DNA of 18,492 nt from Armatimonadota bacterium. Its GTDB lineage: Bacteria > Sysuimicrobiota > Sysuimicrobiia > Sysuimicrobiales > VGFF01. Positions 15,300-18,492 of this stretch are shown one piece after another (the first letter of the stretch is position 1; each line of letters begins with the position of its first letter). The stretch lies in NCBI GenBank assembly GCA_016868955.1, contig VGFF01000034.1, forward strand, positions 1 through 18,492, given 5' to 3'. Under the pieces are notes generated by a model. It had not been told where the DNA came from. It searched no databases and worked only from the letters and a program-made list of their open reading frames with translations. A program made the position numbers and the translations under genes.

Positions 15300-15617
15300 T
15301 CAGGCGGTCTTCGGCTTGCGCGTGTTCATCACCGTTTGCCAGAAGAAGCCGCTCTGGAACGCCAGCAGCAACAGGATGAGGTAGCCTTGCAGATCGGTCA
15401 CCATCACCTTCGCGGTCTGCATGAAGCCAAGGAAGACGATCGGCGAAACGAACAGCGGCGTCAGCATCTCGCGTACGACCGTCCGTAGGGTCTTTCCCTT
15501 CTCCGATTCCAACGCGTCCTGGCCGACGCGCGCCGCCATGCCGACGATCAACGCGACGAAGCTCCAAAGATAGAATTCAGCGAGCGCGCCTCCCTGCTCG
15601 ACGCGCCCGCCGCCCAT
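15300..15617 (-). CDS. Small membrane protein with three predicted helices, function unknown
   Basis: A 105-residue protein I do not recognise. It has three hydrophobic stretches long enough to cross the membrane: 'FYLWSFVALIVGMAARV' (about residues 14-30), 'LTPLFVSPIVFLGFMQTAKV' (about 51-70) and 'GYLILLLLAFQSGFFWQTVM' (about 78-97). A polar loop 'GQDALESEKGKTLRTVVREM' lies between the first two, and the tail 'NTRKPKTA' is positively charged. The ATG at 15617 gives a short leader 'MGGGRVEQGG' before the first helix; no Shine-Dalgarno is visible. The even hydrophobic pattern, acceptable codon use and a clean stop support a real gene. It lies in the same direction as the small secreted protein gene 115 bases upstream and converges on the GGT-like operon. 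It could be a subunit or anchor of a larger system, but nothing shows which. Confidence 0.72.
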   Translation of the reverse strand: MGGGRVEQGGALAEFYLWSFVALIVGMAARVGQDALESEKGKTLRTVVREMLTPLFVSPIVFLGFMQTAKVMVTDLQGYLILLLLAFQSGFFWQTVMNTRKPKTA

Positions 15618-15732
15618 CGTTTGTGGTGGCGGCGGCGAACGCGCGCGCCATGCCGGCGGGCCCTGCTTCGACCGTATCCGAGTGTGCCGCCGCGGCCAAC
15701 CGCAGATCGGTGCCCGGCATCCATCTGAATCG

Positions 15733-16050
15733 TCAGGCGCGCTGCTCGGTGAAGTAGGCGATCTGTGTCCAGGTCTGCGTCGAAAAGCCGAAGCCGACAT
15801 TCGTCGAGCCACAGACGAAGACGCGCAGATTGTCGGGCAAGGCGCCCCACGGTTCCCCGAAGACGAGCCCTCGCCCGGTGACGAACGTGGGGGGGGGCGT
15901 TCGGTAAGCGGTCGTACGACGGATGGTCGCCGCCGGGCGCGTGCACGCCTGCGCCGAGTCGGCCGTGGGCCGGAACGGCGCCGCGGCCAGGACGAGCATG
16001 ACGATCGTCGCGGGCAGCACGCCGCGCGATGCGCGACGGATGGGCGTCAT
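15733..16050 (-). CDS. Small secreted protein, possible IPT/TIG-like domain remnant
   Basis: A 105-residue protein with an N-terminal signal peptide ('RRASRGVLPATIVMLVLAAA', cleavage probably near 'ADSAQA'). The mature part is short: 'RGLVFGEPWGALPDNLRVFV' followed by 'GSTNVGFGFSTQTWTQIAYF', which has the look of the closing strands of an IPT/TIG immunoglobulin-like domain ('...W..TQI.F'), but it is too short to be sure. Two cysteines are present in the mature region. The ATG at 16050 has a Shine-Dalgarno (GAGGTGG) just upstream, which supports translation. A run of nine G at 15889-15897 encodes three prolines and is a spot where a sequencing indel could hide a longer frame. It is divergent from the heme A synthase gene. 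Function unknown. Confidence 0.65.
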   Translation of the reverse strand: MTPIRRASRGVLPATIVMLVLAAAPFRPTADSAQACTRPAATIRRTTAYRTPPPTFVTGRGLVFGEPWGALPDNLRVFVCGSTNVGFGFSTQTWTQIAYFTEQRA

Positions 16051-16129
16051 CTTCCACCTCGGATGCCGCGGCCGTTGCGGCACTGCGCCGCGGCTTTGCT
16101 CGTAAGTGTATCGGAAGGCAGAATTGGAG

Positions 16130-16140
16130 ATGAGGAGGAG
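16130..16140 (+). promoter_or_regulatory. Shine-Dalgarno site of the heme A synthase gene
   Basis: ATGAGGAGGAG contains a near-perfect AGGAGG. The properly spaced in-frame codon 6 to 7 bases after it is ATC at 16147, not a usual start, which is why this site matters for deciding the N-terminus of ctaA. Confidence 0.6.
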
Positions 16141-16146
16141 ATCGCC

Positions 16147-17103
16147 ATCACCATCGAAGGCTCGCCGATTCCCGTCGCCTGGCGCTTGTCGTTCTTGACG
16201 TACGCGCGAGCGACCCTTGCGCTCACGCTCCTCGTCATCCTTTGGGGCGCGTTCGTGCGCGCCACCGGCTCCGGCGCCGGCTGCGGCGATCACTGGCCGC
16301 TGTGCGACGGCCAGGTGCTGCCGCGCCCGAACAGCGTCGAGATGGCGATCGAGTTCACGCATCGCGTGACGAGCGGTGTCGCCTTGGCGGCGGTCGCGTG
16401 GATGCTCGTTTGGTCGCGGCGTGCATTCCCGTCCGGTCACGCCGTGCGCCTGGGCGCCGGCCTCTCGATGTTCTTCATGGTCACCGAGGCGCTCGTCGGC
16501 GCCGGCCTCGTTTTGCTGCGCTTGGTCGCCGACAACGTGTCCATCGCGCGCGCCGTCTGGATGGTGGCGCACCTCGTCAACACGTTCTGGCTCGTCGGCG
16601 CCTTGACCCTGACCGTGCATTGGGCCGCGGGCGGCGGCGCGATCCGGACGCGCGGGCGGGGCGGGGCGCTGCTCGTCGCGACGTTCGCCCCGGCGGCGAT
16701 CCTCGTCGTGAGCATGAGCGGCGCCGTGACCGCGCTCGGTGACACGATCTTCCCAGGCACGGCGATCGACGACGCGGCGCGCGGCACGCTGGGGGCGACC
16801 GCGCAGCTGCTCGCGCAGCTGCGCGTGTGGCACCCGTGGCTCGCGATCTTTGGCACCATGGTCGCGGTCGCCGGGGCGCTCGGCGCCCAACGCTGGCGCG
16901 TGCGGCCCGGCGTCCGGCGATGGGCGGGGGTGCTCGTGGCGCTCTACGTCGCGCAGATCGCTGTCGGCGTCGTGAACATCTTGCTGCGCGGGCCGGTCTG
17001 GCTGCAGCTCGTTCACCTGGCCGTCGCCGACGCGGTGTGGATGAGCGCCGTATTGTTGGCCGCGTCTCTGCTGGCGCACGAGCCGGCCGCGGGGGGGCGC
17101 TGA
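16147..17103 (+). CDS. ctaA: Heme A synthase (COX15/CtaA family)
   Basis: Integral membrane oxidase that converts heme O to heme A for aa3-type cytochrome oxidases. About eight membrane helices are visible. The signature 'LLVILWGAFVRATGSGAGCG' with 'DHWPLCDGQVLPRP' contains the paired cysteines of the first external loop. The four conserved heme-ligand histidines are all present: 'EFTHRV' (codon at 16360), 'MVAHLVNTFW' (16570), 'VWHPWLAIFG' (16831) and 'QLVHLAVAD' (17014). The start is uncertain: a strong AGGAGG at 16132-16139 points to ATC at 16147, giving 318 residues; usable conventional codons are TTG at 16096 (its Shine-Dalgarno would then be internal) or TTG at 16186 (close to the first helix). 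Neither heme O synthase nor oxidase subunits are in the window. The next gene starts 20 bases after the stop. Confidence 0.92.
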   Translation: MTIEGSPIPVAWRLSFLTYARATLALTLLVILWGAFVRATGSGAGCGDHWPLCDGQVLPRPNSVEMAIEFTHRVTSGVALAAVAWMLVWSRRAFPSGHAVRLGAGLSMFFMVTEALVGAGLVLLRLVADNVSIARAVWMVAHLVNTFWLVGALTLTVHWAAGGGAIRTRGRGGALLVATFAPAAILVVSMSGAVTALGDTIFPGTAIDDAARGTLGATAQLLAQLRVWHPWLAIFGTMVAVAGALGAQRWRVRPGVRRWAGVLVALYVAQIAVGVVNILLRGPVWLQLVHLAVADAVWMSAVLLAASLLAHEPAAGGR

Positions 17104-17110
17104 CCGCTCG

Positions 17111-17116
17111 TACAAT
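17111..17116 (+). promoter_or_regulatory. Candidate -10 element of a leaderless promoter for the exonuclease-ligase pair
   Basis: TACAAT (5 of 6 to TATAAT) is followed after 6 bases by the GTG at 17123. No Shine-Dalgarno lies between them and no good -35 is seen at 16-19 bases upstream. The spacing suits a transcript starting at or next to the GTG. Confidence 0.35.
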
Positions 17117-17122
17117 GGAGAC

Positions 17123-18133
17123 GTGTCCGCGGGCTCGATGCCCCTGATCACGACCACCGACGCGGGATTGTACTGCGCGGCCGGCGGCTTCTACATCGAC
17201 CCCTGGCGGCCGGTGGATCGCGCGGTCGTCACGCACGCGCACGCCGATCACGCCACCTCCGGCCAGGGTCGCGTCTTGACCACGACTCCCGGCGCCGGCG
17301 TGATGCGGGCGCGCCTCGGTCCCGACGCCGCGATCGAACCCCTCGCCTACGGCACGCGCCTCGACCTCGGCGGAGTCGGCGTTTCGCTGCACCCGTCGGG
17401 TCATATCCTCGGCGCCGCGCAGGTCCGCGTCGAGCATCGCGGCGAAGTCTGGGTCTCGAGCGGCGACTACAAGTTGACCGAAGATCCCACGTGCGCGCCG
17501 TTCGAGCCGCTGCGCTGCGACACGTTCGTCACGGAAGCGACGTTCGCGCTGCCGATTTACCGCTGGCGCACGCCCGTTACGGTGATCGACGACGTGCATG
17601 CGTGGTGGCGTGCCAATCAAGAGCGGGCGCGCACGAGCGTCTTGCTCGCGTACAGCCTCGGCAAAGCGCAACGTCTACTCGCCCTGCTGGATCCCGAGAT
17701 CGGCCCGGTCCTCGCCCATGGTGCCGTCTTGCGCTTCGTCGGCGCCTATCGCGAGCAGGGCATCGCGCTCCCCGACGCCGCGCACGCGGAACCGTCGCGC
17801 ATTCTCGCCACGAAGGGCCGGGCGCTGGTGCTCGCGCCGCCGTCGGCGGCGGGGTCGCCGTGGATCCGCCGCTTCGATCCGTTCTCGCTCGGGTTCGCGT
17901 CCGGGCAAATGCGCGTGCGCGGCGCCCGCCGCCAACGGGCCGTCGATCGCGGCTTCGTGTTGTCCGATCACGCTGACTGGCCCCAGCTGCTGCGCGCGAT
18001 CGAGGCATCGGAAGCGGAGCGCGTCCTGGTGACCCACGGGCAGACGCACGCGCTGACGCGCTGGCTGCAGGAGCGCGGTCGTGACGCGGCCGAACTGCGC
18101 GCCGGCTTCGCCGGCGGCGAGGACGACGGGTGA
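17123..18133 (+). CDS. Ligase-associated DNA damage response exonuclease (MBL-fold/beta-CASP)
   Basis: A 336-residue metallo-beta-lactamase-fold nuclease of the group encoded next to ATP-dependent DNA ligases in a bacterial DNA-repair cassette (exonuclease, ligase, Lhr-like helicase, PdeM-type phosphoesterase). The opening 'TTTDAGLYCAAGGFYIDPWR' is characteristic. Metal ligands are visible: 'THAHADHA' (His38, His40, Asp42, His43), 'HPSGHILGAAQV', 'SSGDYK' and the late 'LSDHADW' (Asp282, His283). The stretch 'WWRANQERARTSVLLAYSLG' fits the beta-CASP insert. All catalytic residues are present. GTG at 17123 is chosen because a -10-like TACAAT precedes it closely; ATG at 17138 is a credible alternative and would remove five residues. 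Its stop overlaps the ligase start by four bases (GTGA), so the two are translationally coupled. Confidence 0.93.
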   Translation: MSAGSMPLITTTDAGLYCAAGGFYIDPWRPVDRAVVTHAHADHATSGQGRVLTTTPGAGVMRARLGPDAAIEPLAYGTRLDLGGVGVSLHPSGHILGAAQVRVEHRGEVWVSSGDYKLTEDPTCAPFEPLRCDTFVTEATFALPIYRWRTPVTVIDDVHAWWRANQERARTSVLLAYSLGKAQRLLALLDPEIGPVLAHGAVLRFVGAYREQGIALPDAAHAEPSRILATKGRALVLAPPSAAGSPWIRRFDPFSLGFASGQMRVRGARRQRAVDRGFVLSDHADWPQLLRAIEASEAERVLVTHGQTHALTRWLQERGRDAAELRAGFAGGEDDG

Positions 18134-18492
18134 AGCGGTTCAGGCGCCTGTTCCTCGACCTCGACGCGACGAACCGCACGTCGGAAAAGCAGGCCGCGCT
18201 GGAACGATACTTCCGCGACGCGCCGCCCGCGGATGCGGCTTGGGCGCTCTTCTTCTTGCGGGGCGGCTGGGTCGGGCGCGCGATCACGTGGCCGCAGCTG
18301 CGCGATTGGGGCGCCTCGGAAGCGGACGTGCCGGGCTGGCTGCTCGAGGAGTGCTAAGATAACGTCGGCGATCTCGCCGAGACGATTGCGCTGCTGCTGC
18401 CGGACACCGGCGCCGACGCCGATGTGCCGCTGCATGTGCTCGTCGAGGAACGCATCGTCGCGACGGGCGACGCGCGTTGCGACGATGCGGCA
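18130..18492 (+). pseudogene. ATP-dependent DNA ligase (exonuclease-associated), 5' part, interrupted by in-frame TAA
   Basis: N-terminal region of the ATP-dependent DNA ligase that accompanies the exonuclease, cut off by the window end. The recognisable opening is 'KRFRRLFLDLDATNRTSEKQ', then 'ALERYFRDAPPADAAWALFF' and 'WLLEEC'. After codon 75 the frame hits TAA at 18355-18357, yet homologous sequence resumes at once in the same frame with 'DNVGDLAETIALLLPDTG' and continues to the end of the window. In relatives, as I recall them, this place holds a tyrosine within '...EECYxxVGDLAET', so one base change (TAC or TAT to TAA) would explain it. No frameshift or other damage is visible in the 363 bases present. 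It is therefore a point-mutant pseudogene, a sequence error or, less likely, read-through. The catalytic lysine motif lies beyond the window. Start GTG at 18130 overlaps the exonuclease stop. Confidence 0.82.

Noticed and set aside
15583..15719. A small - strand reading frame starting MPGTDLRLAAAAH between the two orphan genes
   Set aside because: About 45 codons, no Shine-Dalgarno, Arg-rich end overlapping the membrane-protein gene; no support as a gene.
15733..17157. A 474-codon - strand open frame across the heme A synthase gene
   Set aside because: All but its last 105 codons is an antisense shadow of ctaA; only the signal-peptide-bearing end with its own Shine-Dalgarno was kept.
7938..18357. 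Stop-codon reassignment (TAA or TAG read as amino acids) to explain internal stops
   Set aside because: Intact genes in the same window end at TAA, TAG and TGA at the expected places, so a changed code is not supported; point mutation or sequence error is simpler.

Overview
The window is very GC-rich, gene-dense bacterial DNA from a chromosome-like locus; it holds no insertion sequence, phage gene, rRNA, tRNA or CRISPR array that I can see. A heme A synthase implies an aerobic, heme-A-using respirer. The codon style, mixed Shine-Dalgarno and apparently leaderless starts, and gene content (family-5 peptide-binding proteins, gamma-glutamyltransferase-like enzymes, a ligase-associated exonuclease) would suit an uncultured soil-type lineage such as Eremiobacterota/WPS-2 or a Chloroflexota relative, but that placement is a guess.

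Left third (1-7424): the 3' part of a peptide/nickel-type (family 5) substrate-binding protein gene on the + strand ends at a strong intrinsic terminator. Facing it on the - strand is a six-gene transport run, in transcription order: binding protein with signal peptide, DppB-like permease, DppC-like permease, second DppB-like permease, second DppC-like permease, FCD-type GntR regulator. There are two complete transmembrane pairs but no ATPase gene.

Middle (7425-9671): a divergent intergenic region with a candidate promoter and a 7-bp direct repeat separates this run from a wrecked von Willebrand A (BatA-like) gene on the + strand, with one frameshift and three in-frame stops. A cyclophilin-like-fold (TM1367-type) gene on the - strand and a secreted GlcG/HbpS-type gene follow.

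Centre right (9846-15257): a compact + strand run of gamma-glutamyltransferase homologue 1, HDAC-like zinc deacetylase, SDR/epimerase-type reductase and gamma-glutamyltransferase homologue 2. Both transferase homologues differ from canonical GGT at the residues that bind the gamma-glutamyl carboxylate, so their substrate may not be glutathione. With the adjacent oligopeptide-type importers, this looks like an uptake-and-trimming island for an acylated or amide-linked compound; that function is inference.

Right end (15300-18492): two small - strand genes of unknown function (a three-helix membrane protein and a small secreted protein), then + strand heme A synthase (ctaA/cox15), the ligase-associated MBL-fold DNA exonuclease, and the start of its partner ATP-dependent DNA ligase, which carries an in-frame TAA after codon 75.

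The stops in conserved genes and two genes with no ATG/GTG/TTG at the expected start (ATA, ATC) mean the sequence quality, or real gene decay, should be checked before functional conclusions are drawn.
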